Shown piece after piece: positions 10,381 to 21,587 of a stretch of DNA of 64,000 bases. The position numbers and the translations under genes were made by a program. Under the pieces are notes generated by a model. That model worked only from the letters and a program-made list of their open reading frames with translations, was not told the origin of the DNA and ran no database searches. How positions within the stretch are numbered: position 1 is the stretch's first letter; every line of letters begins with the position of its first letter. The stretch is from Gracilaria vermiculophylla (taxonomy: Eukaryota > Rhodophyta > Florideophyceae > Gracilariales > Gracilariaceae): contig JAHNZQ020000308.1 in the NCBI GenBank assembly GCA_019155205.2, forward strand, positions 1,375,241-1,439,240, written 5' to 3'.

Positions 10381-11518
10381 CTTCAAGCAGTGATTCTGAT
10401 GATTGAGAATGTAAACAATGCTTACAAGTAAAGTATCTAAGGCTCATCGTTGATGCTCATCTGGTGTTACGCGTCACCAACAAATCCGATTCCTCTGTCA
10501 TTTTTCGAACTTGGTGATACAGCGATACATGTATTTCGACATCGCCTACAGTAGGGTAAAAACGCTTGTTAAATATGGACTCTTCATTAGGGTGTGGAAT
10601 GGATGACGTGTAAAGCATTAATCAAGAGGTAGAAATATCCGAAGAAATGAGCTGGACGAGTTTGGTTTCGGGAGGGAGCTCGGAGGTGAGCACGGAAGGA
10701 CACAGGGTTACCGATGATACATATACGAAGTTTTCACATGTAACCGAAAGCTTTATTCATCGATGAGACCAAGCCTGTAGAATTACTCTGAACCTATGAT
10801 CTCGAGCATCGTACGAAGGGTACCATCGCCAGAGTGAGCAGAAGTGGTACACTCCGCCTCTCTCTCAATGAACTTCCATTTGAATGTACATTGAGTGCAA
10901 CTAGAGAAAGACGACCCAATCACACGCAGCACTCCTTTAACCCCATGAAATCAGCTAAAGTCAAACCATGAATTGTGATTCAATGGTGCTACCTTGGCTG
11001 TTCGACCTTCGGCACGACAGTTGTTCTGAGGTTTTCGAGAGCCTCAACGGAATACACTCTATATCACCACCTTCCGAAGGATTAAGTCTTTCAATAAAGC
11101 CTACACGGGGCTAAGCACTACTCTCCGTACGCATTGAAAAACGACCGAGCTCAACTGCAACTCGTGATATGGAAGGTAGCCATGTGTTCAAAATTCTACC
11201 ACACATCCCTAGCTAAAAGGGCAACAAGTGCTGTGGGTCACAGATCCTCAATTTCACCACGTATTAAACAAGTGTTCAAAATCATATCAAAATTTTGGCC
11301 ACTCAGATAATTTGCGCTGTAAAAAAAAAGAGTATTAGTCTTCGTGTAGGCTTCACCGTTCGATATCGGAGTGCGACGTCCTGCTTTCGTCTCGAGAATT
11401 TGACTTTTGATTGACGGTTCAACTTGTGTTCATCTACGTGAGGCAAGCCTCTCGTCTGCAAATTGTTCCCGAAGTAGGTTAAGGTTTGCTCGAAACAGCA
11501 ATTCCACCACAGAACATC
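10381..11518. other. Intergenic region upstream of the CAX gene
   Basis: No gene or RNA recognised. It marks the change from AT-rich repeat DNA to the more balanced composition of the gene island and presumably holds the promoter of the CAX gene. Confidence 0.5.
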
Positions 11519-13057
11519 ATGGAGGTCGGTTCGCGCAGAAGAGAACGTTTGGATGTCAGCCGCTCAACTCCCTGCCTCGACGAGGTAGAGGAGGTCAACT
11601 ATGCGCCGTTACATGATCCCACCTCGCTGCCACATACTTCAACCCATCCGCACAATCTGCCCCTGCCCTCCTCACAGCGAACGCCATCTTCAACGCTTTC
11701 CCCAACATCTTTAACGGATTCTGCAATCATGATGGACTCGTCTTGTCCTATTTCAAAAGCACGCACCTATGGCTACGGCACAGCCCCCTCTCTTCCGGGG
11801 AGCGATGTGTCGCAATTGACAGGACACCACCCCCACGTAGCCACACGCCGTTCTTCCGACCCCATCATGGGTCGCCGCCTTTCACACTACTCAGAGATGA
11901 ATCAGTCCGCATATTGTCAGCTTAACCAGATGCGGAATGGAATAAACTTAGGGCTCGACGGATACTCTTCTAATTTGAATGTAATGCTCGTCTTTGTTCC
12001 GCTGGGTATTCTTGCCGGTTTGCTGCAACTTCCCGACGCTTTTATCTTTATATTCAACTTCCTTGGCATGGTACCGTTGGCAATGCTTCTAGGGAAAGCA
12101 ACCGAAGATATTGCTGAGCACACCAATGAAACCTTTGGTGCCCTTGTCAACGTCACGTTTGGCAACGCAGTGGAACTGATTCTGTCAATCTCAGCACTAC
12201 GAGCCGGGCGAATGACGCTAATTCAGGACACCATCGCTGGTTCTGTGCTGAGTAATTTGCTACTTGTTCTGGGCTCAGCTTTCTTCTTTGGCGGACTGCG
12301 ATACCGGGAACAGATGGTCTTACCAGCAGTAAGCGAAGCGAACGCAGACCTGCTTTCCTTTGCCGTATTCGGCTTTTCCGTTCCTGCGTTGTTTGCGTTT
12401 GCAATTCCGGACGATGGTAGCAAGGCTATGACGGAAGAGAAAATGAGTCTGGTGACTAGCGTTTGTCTACTGTGCATGTATGTCATGTATCTTGCGTTCC
12501 AACTCTACACTCACGCAGAGCTGTACGAGGGCATCGATGAAGAGGTCGATGAGGAAGCGGGGGCGGCTGCGCCACAGTCACGAGACGAGCAAGTGGCCAG
12601 CTTACCTGTGGCCTCGGCTATTTTGGTGGGCATGGTTATCATGGTGGCCATTTGCTCTGAATTCCTGGTGGACTCCATCGACGGCTTTTCCAAATACGTG
12701 GGGCTGGGTCAAAAGTTCATCGCCGTGATCCTTCTGCCAGTGGTTGGTAATGCGGTTGAGCACATGTCTGCAATTTTGGTGGCTCGGCATAACAAGATTG
12801 ATTTGTCTATAGGGATTGCTTGTGGTAGCAGTGTGCAGATCGCACTGTTCGCTGCCCCGTTTCTGGTGGTGATCTCGTGGCTGTTCGGGTCTCAGCACCT
12901 GACATTGAGATTCCAAATGTTTGAGACAGTGTGCATAGGGTTCTCGGTGTTTGTAGTGAACGCGACTCTGAGAGACTCGCGGTCCAACTGGTTGGAGGGA
13001 GCTGTGTTGGTGATGTGCTACGTCATCCTAGCAGCAGCATTTTATTTCATGGGATAA
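11519..13057 (+). CDS. CAX-type Ca2+(cation)/H+ antiporter
   Basis: A 512-residue membrane exchanger of the CAX family, which moves Ca2+ (and sometimes Mn2+ or other divalent cations) into the vacuole or another acidic compartment in exchange for protons. After a hydrophilic, Ser/Pro/His-rich tail of about 150 residues come some eleven hydrophobic segments. The two hallmark repeats are visible: TFGNAVELILSISAL near residue 215 and VGNAVEHMSAILVARHNKI near 410. Between the two halves lies the acidic cytosolic loop EGIDEEVDEEAG (about 337-348). The ATG at 11519 is the first ATG in frame; the reading frame itself extends further up. The long tail may be autoregulatory, as in plant CAX proteins, but that is inference. 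No intron is needed. It precedes the La-related gene on the same strand. Confidence 0.95.
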   Translation: MEVGSRRRERLDVSRSTPCLDEVEEVNYAPLHDPTSLPHTSTHPHNLPLPSSQRTPSSTLSPTSLTDSAIMMDSSCPISKARTYGYGTAPSLPGSDVSQLTGHHPHVATRRSSDPIMGRRLSHYSEMNQSAYCQLNQMRNGINLGLDGYSSNLNVMLVFVPLGILAGLLQLPDAFIFIFNFLGMVPLAMLLGKATEDIAEHTNETFGALVNVTFGNAVELILSISALRAGRMTLIQDTIAGSVLSNLLLVLGSAFFFGGLRYREQMVLPAVSEANADLLSFAVFGFSVPALFAFAIPDDGSKAMTEEKMSLVTSVCLLCMYVMYLAFQLYTHAELYEGIDEEVDEEAGAAAPQSRDEQVASLPVASAILVGMVIMVAICSEFLVDSIDGFSKYVGLGQKFIAVILLPVVGNAVEHMSAILVARHNKIDLSIGIACGSSVQIALFAAPFLVVISWLFGSQHLTLRFQMFETVCIGFSVFVVNATLRDSRSNWLEGAVLVMCYVILAAAFYFMG

Positions 13058-14637
13058 ATGTCGTGAGAGGGTGAATCTTGGGGGATATTTGTGCATAGAC
13101 GTAGGGGTTACGACGCATGTTGTCGAGTGCGAAGCGTTGTTGTACATAAAACTATGTCTGCCTTCTCAAGATGCGTGAGCATGTAAGTGCGCGGTACGCG
13201 ACTGACGCAGCGCGAAAGGGTGACATGGAGCGAGCACGTGCGCAGTCCTTGGCAGTCTCGAAGAAATAGTGACGATGTCGCAAGCAGTGGCAAAGGTGGC
13301 AATGAACCGGGCCACGCACAACAGCGCAGGTGCGCCGGAAGGGGTCTTCACCGACTGCGCATGGCGTTACAGAGGTTAGCTCGTGCTCGTGGTGGACCAG
13401 TTGTGTAAACACTGATTGACTTAGTAAGAGGAGTTGTCGCAGCGGGCTGCAGAAACAATGTGATTGGACGCATGCGCGTGTCGCGCACGAAAAAAGTGTG
13501 CACATGTTGCAACACATAAGGCCACCCTATTTCATGCAGGGTGTTGGGATGTGCTTGGTTGCTCAGCGTGGTCATTATGGAGCGCGAGTTGGACAACGGA
13601 GCCAGCTGGTGGAAGCTCAATGCCGACGCAGGCGACGCTGACGGCGCTCGCCGCCACGAAAGGGCGCCGCTGCGCTAATCGTCTGTACCAGCAACAACGC
13701 CTTCGCATCTGCTTCGAGCTAAAAGTGCGAGCCCGGTTCGCTACTGAACAAACTTACCTTCTGCCGGGCGGCTCGCTCGCAGTCCAGGCTTCTGGAATCC
13801 ACCACTTCCCTACATGCCACGTGGCCCCCACGCCACGTGGGGCCATCATTCACCGATCTACACGCAGCCAAGTGTGCTGCGCCCCGGAGACTGGCCTCTC
13901 TCGGCGCTGACACGTGAACACGTGCGATTAGTGCATGCTTCCTGTCTGAAAAAATTTCGCCCGAGATGTGCGCTTCGTCGGCGCGCATGCGCTTGGTGTC
14001 CACTCCGCCGCGCACTTCGCCAGTGCTTAAGGGCGACAGCCACCGCGCCCCCTGTGAGTTTCCCGCCGGCCGCCTGGTGCTTTTCAGCCCGTCTTCTCCG
14101 CCCTCGCCCCACCCCTCCCCTGAGCTCCACTCAGGGTCTCCTCCTTGTCCTGTCCAGTCCAGCCCCTCTTTCCCTCCCCCTCCTCTCCCTCACAATCCAT
14201 TACTCTCCCCTGCGTCTGCATTCTACCTTGTTTCTTTCCGCTTCGTCGTCCTTTCTGCGTCCTCTTCGTGTGCTGCCCTTTCAAACCCTGTTTCGTTTTA
14301 TTTTGCTGTGGAGTGGGCCTTTATCCAGATTTCTAGTAGCGCCTTTCGTTGCCTTTCCTCTGTGCAACGTTGTTCTCGGCAGGCTTTCAGCTGTTTTTCC
14401 CAAAATCGCCGTCGCCATTCGGTGCCTTCCGTCCATTTTCGAGTTTTGACTTCCTTTCTTTTTACTGCTCGTCGCTGATTTTCTCCTAAACCCACGCTGT
14501 GTCCCCTCATCCCCTCCACACTTCTTCACCCAACTTTACTCTCATCATAAGTTGTTTGCCGCAGACACCCTCGGTGGCACGTCTGCCTCTCAGCTGTCCT
14601 TCACACCTCCATTTGAGATCCTCTTCGCACCGCAAAT
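13058..14637. other. Intergenic and leader region of the La-related gene
   Basis: The 1.58 kb between two plus-strand genes has no recognisable coding sequence; the open frames reflect high GC content. The proximal part (about 14050-14600) is strikingly pyrimidine-rich on the coding strand, dominated by C/T runs, and probably includes the 5' leader of the La-related mRNA. The distal part has a cluster of CACGTG sites. Confidence 0.6.
13235..13924. promoter_or_regulatory. Cluster of five CACGTG (G-box/E-box) palindromes
   Basis: CACGTG occurs at 13235, 13818, 13834, 13911 and 13919. Two of them sit in near-identical GCCACGTGG contexts 16 bp apart. CACGTG is the core bound by bHLH and bZIP factors in plants, algae and fungi. 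The clustering 0.7-1.4 kb before the La-related start codon suggests an upstream regulatory region, but GC-rich DNA raises the chance frequency and function is untested. Confidence 0.4.
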
Positions 14638-17553
14638 ATGACTCATTTGAACACCAACCACCAGCTGCCGGTTCGCACCGGAACATCCCCGATGGAGGAC
14701 GCCATTGTGCTGCAGGTCGAGTGGTACATGGGTCGTGTCAATCTTGAGAAAGATGAATTTCTGAAACAGAAGATGGACGAAGACTTGTGGGTTTCGCTGG
14801 ATGTCATTCTCAATTTCCCCAAAATGATTCGAATGGGCGTCACCGATAAACGACGCGTTGCTACGTTGCTCAATGCCCGATCTACGGTTGTCGAAGTGGA
14901 CGAGAAAACGGCTCGCATCCGCCCGGCATGGGCCAGAAGATCCAACCTCGTCATTCACAACGTTCCGGTCGGTACGCGTCGCGATCAGGTTGCGGCGCTT
15001 TTCCACATCCCGTCGCCCACCGCCGATCCTAACTCCACTATTCCCCCACCTGCCTCCCATCCTGCTGGTCTTGTTACAATCCAGCCACTTTCTGACACAG
15101 TTTGGGTTGCGATGTTTGACTCTCCCTCCGGAGCTGAAGCAGCACTGCCGCTTGTTATTCACAAGAGTGTAAACGGCCAAGAGATTACGGCTGAAACTCA
15201 CGTTGAAAACGTCTTGCCACCTGCTAGAAGCGATCTGGAGCCGATGCACAATCAAACTTCTGTTTACCAACCTTCAAATAATGTGCACCATGACCCATCA
15301 AACACCAATCACCCATCCTACCCCCAAATGTCTTCCATGATGTCTGCTCCCATGATTAATGGCCAGATGATGGCTCCTGTTCCTATGCCAATGCCTGTGA
15401 TGCATCCGAATCCCGAGTTACATCACCAGTACACGTATACCCATGCTGCCGCGACATATATGGCCCCTCAAGGCTACGCTCCGCCAGGCGTTCCAGTTCC
15501 AGGCCCTTACATCGGAGCCCATCGCGGCGTTCCCCACGGATACGTCATGGGTTACCATCATCAACCCATGTCTTATGAACAACAAGCTCATATTGCTCAA
15601 TCACACCCCATGCCCATCGGTCACGCCCCAGGTCGCGGTAATCCACCCATGATGCCTGGTCGCTCTGCACCAGAAGATGCCGCTAATGTCCAAATGCCGA
15701 ACGGATTTCAATCCGCTTCAGGAACACCGAATGGAACATTGAACGCACAGAGCTCTCAAAACGGCGGGGCTAATGGAAATAGCTTTACTCACGACCAATC
15801 TGGATCTCAGATTCATGCCGATGGTATTGCGATGCAGCAAACTGCTCAGGCTTATTCTGCTGGAATGCAGATACCATCTATCCCGGTGCAAGCGATAGAA
15901 AACTCTTTGGTACCATTATCCATTCGAGATCAAGATGTTCGGGGCACACCACGGGCTGCGTTGGAGGGTCACTTCGGCGCAATGATCGTCGACTCGTCTC
16001 GACCTGCGTACATCCGCAATCGTGGTCCCATGTCGGCGAATAATCGCGATCGAACTCATCAGAAGAACTTCCACGAGGGTGGTTCTCGACAAGGCATGAA
16101 ATCGATGGCAAATGGAGAAGGCAGACCCGGCCCTCATCGAAAGGGCAAGAAAGGAAATCGGAATAGCGTTAGACATGGTGGTCATGGGCAGCACGAGCGA
16201 CAAAATGATGGCCGGTTGAGAGAAAGTCGTGGCGAGGGATCTGGAAGTGATACTGGAAACCGCGAGGAACGACGCATTTCTAGGGAGGAGAAGCCCCGCC
16301 CTGAGCCAAACTTTGCATCCATGAATTTTCCACCTTTGCCTGGTGGAGAGAATTTGCAAACCCGTCCACCCTCTTCGAATAAGAAGTTACCAGAACTTGA
16401 TCCAAATCCCGCTGAGGCTGCTACGGTTAACGCCGTCTCGTCCGCTGGCCCCGCGTCTGCAACTCCGAAAGCTGTGAAAACACCATCAGCTACGCTTGGA
16501 TCGCCTATATCCAGTGATCGTCCACTTGGAACGCCAGAATTTAAAAAGGGTTCGGACGGTTTACAAAATAATGCGGGCCAACCTGATGTCGATGTAGGAG
16601 GAGCGCCGCGTAGCCTTTCGGACACTACTTTGGATTCATCTCGCGTTGTTAAGGCGACCGCGCCGGAAAAGAAACCTGTCGAGATCAAGAACCAACTCCA
16701 GACTAGTCCCTCCACAATGTCATATGCTGCGATTTTACGATCCAAGAAACCTGCAGCTTGTCCATTAAGCGTATCGACGAGGTCGAACTCGGAAGGAGCC
16801 ATTTCATCTGGGGCGAATGATGTCGAGCTTTCCAATGTTGCATCTTACTCAAATGGATCTCTGAAAGATAAGGATAAGAAGAAGAAAGGCAATGGACAGC
16901 GCAGTGCGAACCCTGCTGATGGGCTTGAGAAGCGATCCGGATCAAGCGGGTCTGCGAGTGCGCTGGTGAGAGTGAACAGTAAGTCAAGTACCGGCTCTGG
17001 AAGCGGACATTCGTTACAGTTGGAAGGTGCCACGAAAGAAGGAGGAACGAAGGTTAAGTCAGCAATGGAGAGCAGTCGGGCCCACTCTGTATGGGCGAAC
17101 AAGCCAAAGTCGTTGTTTCAAGCAGCACCAGTGCCTTCAGCTGTGCGACCTGCCACTCCGCAACAAGCGTTCAAGTCACAGAAAGTCACATCCCCTGTTT
17201 CCTCCCACGAAGAGGAAAAGGAGCAATCTGGAGAAGCTGGAAAGGCCCAGATTCTGAGCTCTGCAATAGAAAAGATTGAGGCCGAAGAAGAAGCTAACAA
17301 AAACAAGCTGCGGACGTCCTTAAATCAGCCTCGTCTTAGTGCTGACAGTAAAGCACTCTGTGATGAAGAGAAAGGTAGTCATCAGCCAGATGACAATCCA
17401 GCCACGCCGGGTCTAAAAGAGAAGAGTGCCACTGGAGATCAAGGCTCTCATGCTCCAGTGAAAGGTGCCTGGGCAATCGGGGGTCCACGTCCATGGCCGA
17501 AAACAAGAAACCATGCGAAGGTTGCGAAGAACACCACGGTATCTGAATATTAG
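14638..17553 (+). CDS. La-related RNA-binding protein (LARP)
   Basis: A 971-residue single-exon gene. Residues about 22-98 form a La motif (VLQVEWYMGRVNLEKDEFL, then DEDLWVSLDVILNFPKM), the winged-helix fold that binds RNA 3' ends or 5'/poly(A) elements. It is followed by an RRM-like segment (SNLVIHNVPVGTRRDQVAALF). The rest is low-complexity: Met/Pro/His/Gln-rich (about 205-330), Gly/Arg/Ser-rich, with ASMNFPPLPGGENL near 560, a KKDKKKKGN-type basic patch near 745, and a Trp-containing tail (GAWAIGGPRPWPK). This La-motif-first layout with a disordered extension resembles LARP1/LARP4/Sro9-type cytoplasmic translation or mRNA-stability factors rather than genuine La. I see no DM15 repeats, so the subfamily is open. 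The ATG is preceded by a long pyrimidine-rich leader. Confidence 0.9.
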   Translation: MTHLNTNHQLPVRTGTSPMEDAIVLQVEWYMGRVNLEKDEFLKQKMDEDLWVSLDVILNFPKMIRMGVTDKRRVATLLNARSTVVEVDEKTARIRPAWARRSNLVIHNVPVGTRRDQVAALFHIPSPTADPNSTIPPPASHPAGLVTIQPLSDTVWVAMFDSPSGAEAALPLVIHKSVNGQEITAETHVENVLPPARSDLEPMHNQTSVYQPSNNVHHDPSNTNHPSYPQMSSMMSAPMINGQMMAPVPMPMPVMHPNPELHHQYTYTHAAATYMAPQGYAPPGVPVPGPYIGAHRGVPHGYVMGYHHQPMSYEQQAHIAQSHPMPIGHAPGRGNPPMMPGRSAPEDAANVQMPNGFQSASGTPNGTLNAQSSQNGGANGNSFTHDQSGSQIHADGIAMQQTAQAYSAGMQIPSIPVQAIENSLVPLSIRDQDVRGTPRAALEGHFGAMIVDSSRPAYIRNRGPMSANNRDRTHQKNFHEGGSRQGMKSMANGEGRPGPHRKGKKGNRNSVRHGGHGQHERQNDGRLRESRGEGSGSDTGNREERRISREEKPRPEPNFASMNFPPLPGGENLQTRPPSSNKKLPELDPNPAEAATVNAVSSAGPASATPKAVKTPSATLGSPISSDRPLGTPEFKKGSDGLQNNAGQPDVDVGGAPRSLSDTTLDSSRVVKATAPEKKPVEIKNQLQTSPSTMSYAAILRSKKPAACPLSVSTRSNSEGAISSGANDVELSNVASYSNGSLKDKDKKKKGNGQRSANPADGLEKRSGSSGSASALVRVNSKSSTGSGSGHSLQLEGATKEGGTKVKSAMESSRAHSVWANKPKSLFQAAPVPSAVRPATPQQAFKSQKVTSPVSSHEEEKEQSGEAGKAQILSSAIEKIEAEEEANKNKLRTSLNQPRLSADSKALCDEEKGSHQPDDNPATPGLKEKSATGDQGSHAPVKGAWAIGGPRPWPKTRNHAKVAKNTTVSEY

Positions 17554-19745
17554 GAAAACCACTGATGGTTTAGTCACGTGGTAGTGGTGATTGTTTAACG
17601 AGTATGGGCTCAAGCCATGTGTCACGCTTGATCGTGCTCGTATCGGGGACTAGAATGTAATTGGGGGTATATACGCGGTTTGTCTCGACTTGAATGCTGG
17701 TCGTGAACTTTGTGGTGAAGGTTTTTGTCATATTACTTGTGGAGTGTTGTACACTTGAGTTTAGTTGCATCTCTTGTGGTGGAGAGATATGCGAGGGTAC
17801 TTTAATTGGCGTTTTGGGATGGAATTGAATTTGTTAACTAACTGTAACTCACTGCGACTTGAGAAGAACCGAGAGGATATGTATCGCCTACAACGTCGAA
17901 ATAACGGACCGCGTCGAACCGTTGTACTCGGAACGGATACGTTGTTTTTTGTGGGTATACTGAGTTCCATTTGGGGGAACTTGGCGGTTTATGAGAATCA
18001 CGCGTTTGTATGGGGAGTATTAGAGGCATGTTGGCTTCCGATATTGTTTGTAAGGGAGCGAGAATGTTGTGCATTCTATTTCTGAGCTCTGCTGATTGAT
18101 TTGGTATGAGAGCCATTTGTTGCCGCATGATGGACAGTATTTTGTGCAAGACTAGGATTGGAAGGGTCATCTAGATTGTCATGCGGCTGGGCGATCAGTT
18201 GTAGTAGGTGCAAATAACCTTGGCGTGCCTGGGATTCAAGTGTTTGCTTACTTCTCTTTTGGGACACATGGTTTGCGATGTGGGCACGCATGGATAACGC
18301 TTGCGGTGAGTCATGCGGGGATGTATTGTGGGTAATGCACATGAAAGCCTGAAAAGACTGATCTTGAGCCATGGTTTCTATACATGTCGCTCTTTTTCAG
18401 TGTTGGGAAATGTGAGCATTCACCATCGTGCCCGTCGGGCGGATCGTCGTCGTGTTCTTGCATTGTTGTAGCGGTCCTCGGCGTTGTATTGCATAGAGTC
18501 GGCCTGCTGTTCCACGCGCACTTGAAAGTCGACTCTTTCTTTCGCTCAGACGGGAACATGACGATCAAAGTGTAGCGTATAGCTGTATTGCTGACGATGC
18601 AGCAATGTGCACCGGACTGGACATTAAGGTGTTCGCAGCAACACTTGTGACTTTTGTTCTTTCTCCTCTGTTGTGCATCGTGCGGGGGGTTCACCTGTCG
18701 CAGTGCACCAGTTTGCGCACGGCGAAATCGCCTCATGCGATGACTCGCACTGTGATTGGTGAGGTGATACTGACGGACAATAGTGGCACGTAGTCTGTTG
18801 TGTTGAAAATTAAAGTGCATGGCGTTGTGGTGAGAGATTCGAATACTGGCAGGCATGGCAAGTATGAGGTGAGAGGACTGGTGCTAGAGAACAACAGGTA
18901 GTTGTGTATGATGAAGGGCGATACGTGCGGGGCGTGTGACATTGGTGCGCGCCGTTGATCAGTGGTTGCGGGAGCGTGGGGAGGGTGGGGAAACAGGATT
19001 GTTGGCTTCGGCTGCGAGGTACTTTGTCATTGCTGTCGGTGCGTGTGCAAGCAAGGTGGCTGCTGAGTGGCGGGGCTGTTTTGCTTTTGTTTCTGTGGCC
19101 GCTCTTGCGAGAGATGGAAGCGGGGAGGCGAGGAACGAGGTTCTGGAAGGGTGCGGGGAGGACGCGGGCGCGGCGCGGGGCTGGCTCGAGGCGGCGATGG
19201 CTCACGAGCTTCCACTGTGCGGAGCGCGGCGGACCGGAGGGCGGCCGCGGGAGGGCAAGCGCCGCAGCCGCCGCGGGCGGTACGAGCGGCGGGCTGCGGC
19301 TTCGACGCACAGTCGCGCGCCAAATCAGAATGGCGGTCTCTGGCAGCACGGCATGCGCGGACGCGCCAGCAACACGCACCAGCGCGCCGCACGTGTCCCG
19401 AAATCGCTATTCTTAGCAGGCGCGGCCCGCGGTCACTGACCTGAGCCCGCCCATTGTTTGCTGTCATTACGCGGCGCGCTTTACTGCAGCTCAACAATTC
19501 TCTGAAACACAAAACTCTCGGCGGCCCTCACTTCTACACAAGACAGCGCACAAAACAAATCAGTAGCTGCTCTGTTGCTCGCAGAAGAAGAAAAAAAAAT
19601 AAAAAAAGGGGGAAAGCTTAATGCCATTCGTGTGTACGTAGATAGATACAAAAAGAGAAAAACTTCATCGAAAGATAGGCCCATGGCGGTTGTCATACTT
19701 TGTATTCTTGGCTTGCGTTGTTACTTGCATCCCTCCAACGCGCCT
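17554..19745. other. Intergenic region between convergent genes
   Basis: The La-related gene (+) and the CCCH gene (-) converge here, so both 3' flanks lie in this 2.2 kb. Overlapping frames in both strands show no domain. About 18930-19440 is a GC-rich, CpG-dense island in which several frames stay open by composition alone. Confidence 0.55.
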
Positions 19746-21230
19746 TCATGCAGTCAGCTGACCCAGAGACGACGGGCACGCCCACAGCGTGGACACAACG
19801 TTGTGCGGCTGCTCCTCCAACGAGCCGCCCTTCTTCCTGTCCACACCGCCGACAGGCCTGTTAGTCTTGTTGTTCATTGCACCATTGTTTTCCACGTTGC
19901 TCAACGCAGCTTGCTTATCCTGGCTGCACATCACAACAATATGCACCAGTTTCTCCAGAGCGGTCATAGCATCATTCTGGTTCTCGGGTGTAACCAGAAA
20001 TGGGTTATCACCCTCCTGCGAGTGACAGCTCCAGTTGGTGTTCGAGAAAATTGCCCGAATCAGTCGATGCACCTCCTGAGAGCCACCGTCAGTGGCCGAG
20101 GCGCCGTAACGTTCATCGGCGCGACAGCGTTCGCGAACCTCCTCAGCCACCTTGCGCACGCCGCTCATCATGTCACGCAGGCTGGACGTCTTCAGCGTAG
20201 ACGCCCACTTCTTCTCGCCGGCACCCTTGAGCGCACGCTTCACCTGCTCCACGCGCGCCGTCACAAACTTGATCTTCTGATCGTCGCGCCCGCGCGGGTC
20301 GAAGCCCTGTAGGCGCCAGCCGGAGTGCTTCTTAGCGTGCCCGAAGCGGCGCAGCAGCTTCTCACACAGCGCGCGTCCCTGCGCTTCGGGGATCTTAAGC
20401 ACCAGCTGCAACAGTTCCTTGTCGCTCATTTGCTGCATGTGCAGCAGCGACACCTGCACGTTGGACGACACCTCGTGGCGGAACGTGCAGAAGCGGCGCG
20501 GGCAGTCGCCGCGGAGAAAGTCGCGACACGTCTCCTTTCCGAAGCGGTCGGGATGGTAACGACGCTCAAAGTCGTTGTGCGAGAACGGGCAGCGGTCCGC
20601 CTTGCGACAGCCAGCGGAGTCGTCGATGAAGCGACACATGTGCGGCTTGTACATGGCCACGTTGAGGCGGCGGCGGTCAGTATCGGGCGAGTGGTAGTAG
20701 AAGCAGTCCGGCGCAGTGCCCGCGGCAAGGCAGTGATCGCGAGTGCGACAGGGGTACACCTTGAACATGCGCGGGAAGTCCTGTGGTGACGGGTGCGACG
20801 GGTGCGACGGGTGCTGTGAGGGGGGCTGAGCAGCGTGCGGGTGTTGGTGCTGCGGGGCGGCTATGGCGGCGATGCCGTCCTTGCGGGGCGGGGCGAAGAG
20901 GCCGGCGCGGAATGGAGCTGGGGCGGGGGTGAAGTCGAGATGGCGGGGGGTTTGCCAGAGGTCGTCAATGCGGACGCGATCAATGCCGTCGAGGAGCTCG
21001 TCCACCTCGTCGGGGCCGTCGGAGTGCGGGGCGGATGGGCTGGACACAGAGGAGGAGGTGATTGCGGGAGGAGGGTCAAGCGTGGGGACGGTGATAGGCG
21101 GGACGCGGCGGGGGACGGGTGGGGAGGCGGGCCACGCGGCGGGGTGGCGGGAGGTGGGCAGCATGGCTGTGGGAGGGGCGGAGACTGATGGGAGATCGAC
21201 GGAGCGGGGATTGGGTTGGGTTGTAGTCAT
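19746..21230 (-). CDS. Tandem CCCH zinc-finger protein (plant RR-TZF/Unkempt-like)
   Basis: A 494-residue protein with a disordered Pro/Ala/His-rich N-terminus (1-150, with an HPSHPSHPS repeat) and three clustered CCCH motifs: C161-x5-C-x8-C-x3-H180, C199-x8-C-x5-C-x3-H218 and C235-x7-C-x4-C-x3-H252. The lead-in FPRMFKVYPC and the spacing (fingers joined by MYKPHMC and RYHPDRFGKETC) match the plant RR-type tandem fingers and animal Unkempt, which bind mRNA and regulate its decay or translation. The C-terminal 240 residues are helical and charged without a recognised domain, with LLQLVLKIPEAQGRALCEKLL as a possible protein-interaction helix. The ATG at 21230 follows a long C tract on the coding strand (poly-G on plus) about 50 bp upstream. 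Function in RNA control is inferred from family. Confidence 0.85.
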   Translation of the reverse strand: MTTTQPNPRSVDLPSVSAPPTAMLPTSRHPAAWPASPPVPRRVPPITVPTLDPPPAITSSSVSSPSAPHSDGPDEVDELLDGIDRVRIDDLWQTPRHLDFTPAPAPFRAGLFAPPRKDGIAAIAAPQHQHPHAAQPPSQHPSHPSHPSPQDFPRMFKVYPCRTRDHCLAAGTAPDCFYYHSPDTDRRRLNVAMYKPHMCRFIDDSAGCRKADRCPFSHNDFERRYHPDRFGKETCRDFLRGDCPRRFCTFRHEVSSNVQVSLLHMQQMSDKELLQLVLKIPEAQGRALCEKLLRRFGHAKKHSGWRLQGFDPRGRDDQKIKFVTARVEQVKRALKGAGEKKWASTLKTSSLRDMMSGVRKVAEEVRERCRADERYGASATDGGSQEVHRLIRAIFSNTNWSCHSQEGDNPFLVTPENQNDAMTALEKLVHIVVMCSQDKQAALSNVENNGAMNNKTNRPVGGVDRKKGGSLEEQPHNVVSTLWACPSSLGQLTA

Positions 21231-21281
21231 GGGGGGAGGGGTAGGAAAGTTGAACGGCGGAGCCCGTGACTTGGGTGGGGT

Positions 21282-21327
21282 GGGGGGGGGGGGGGGGGGG
21301 AACGGGGGGGGGGGGGGGGGGGGGGAA

Positions 21328-21358
<31 letters not shown>

Positions 21359-21491
21359 CGGGGGGGGGGGGACGGGGGGAAGGGGGGGGCGNNNNNNNNN
21401 NNNNNNNNNNNNNNNNNNNNNNNNNNNNNNNNNNNNNNNNNNNNNNNNNNNNNNNNNNNNNNNNNNNNNNNNNNNNNNNNNNNNNNNNNNN

Positions 21492-21587
<96 letters not shown>
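21282..21587 (+). repeat. Long poly-G tract with gap
   Basis: Nearly pure G from 21282 with a few A/C interruptions up to 21391, 100 Ns (21392-21491), then 96 consecutive Gs (21492-21587). It lies about 50 bp upstream of the CCCH gene start, so the sense strand has poly-C. The true length is unknown. Such tracts can form G-quadruplexes but are also prone to sequencing and assembly error. Confidence 0.9.
21392..21491. other. Assembly gap (100 N) inside poly-G
   Basis: Exactly 100 Ns within the homopolymer. The gap most likely reflects failure to read through the G tract. Confidence 0.95.

Noticed and set aside
19027..19512. Overlapping ORFs of 125-189 codons on both strands
   Set aside because: All frames are open because of GC-rich composition; products are Ala/Arg/Pro-rich without domains or a signal peptide.
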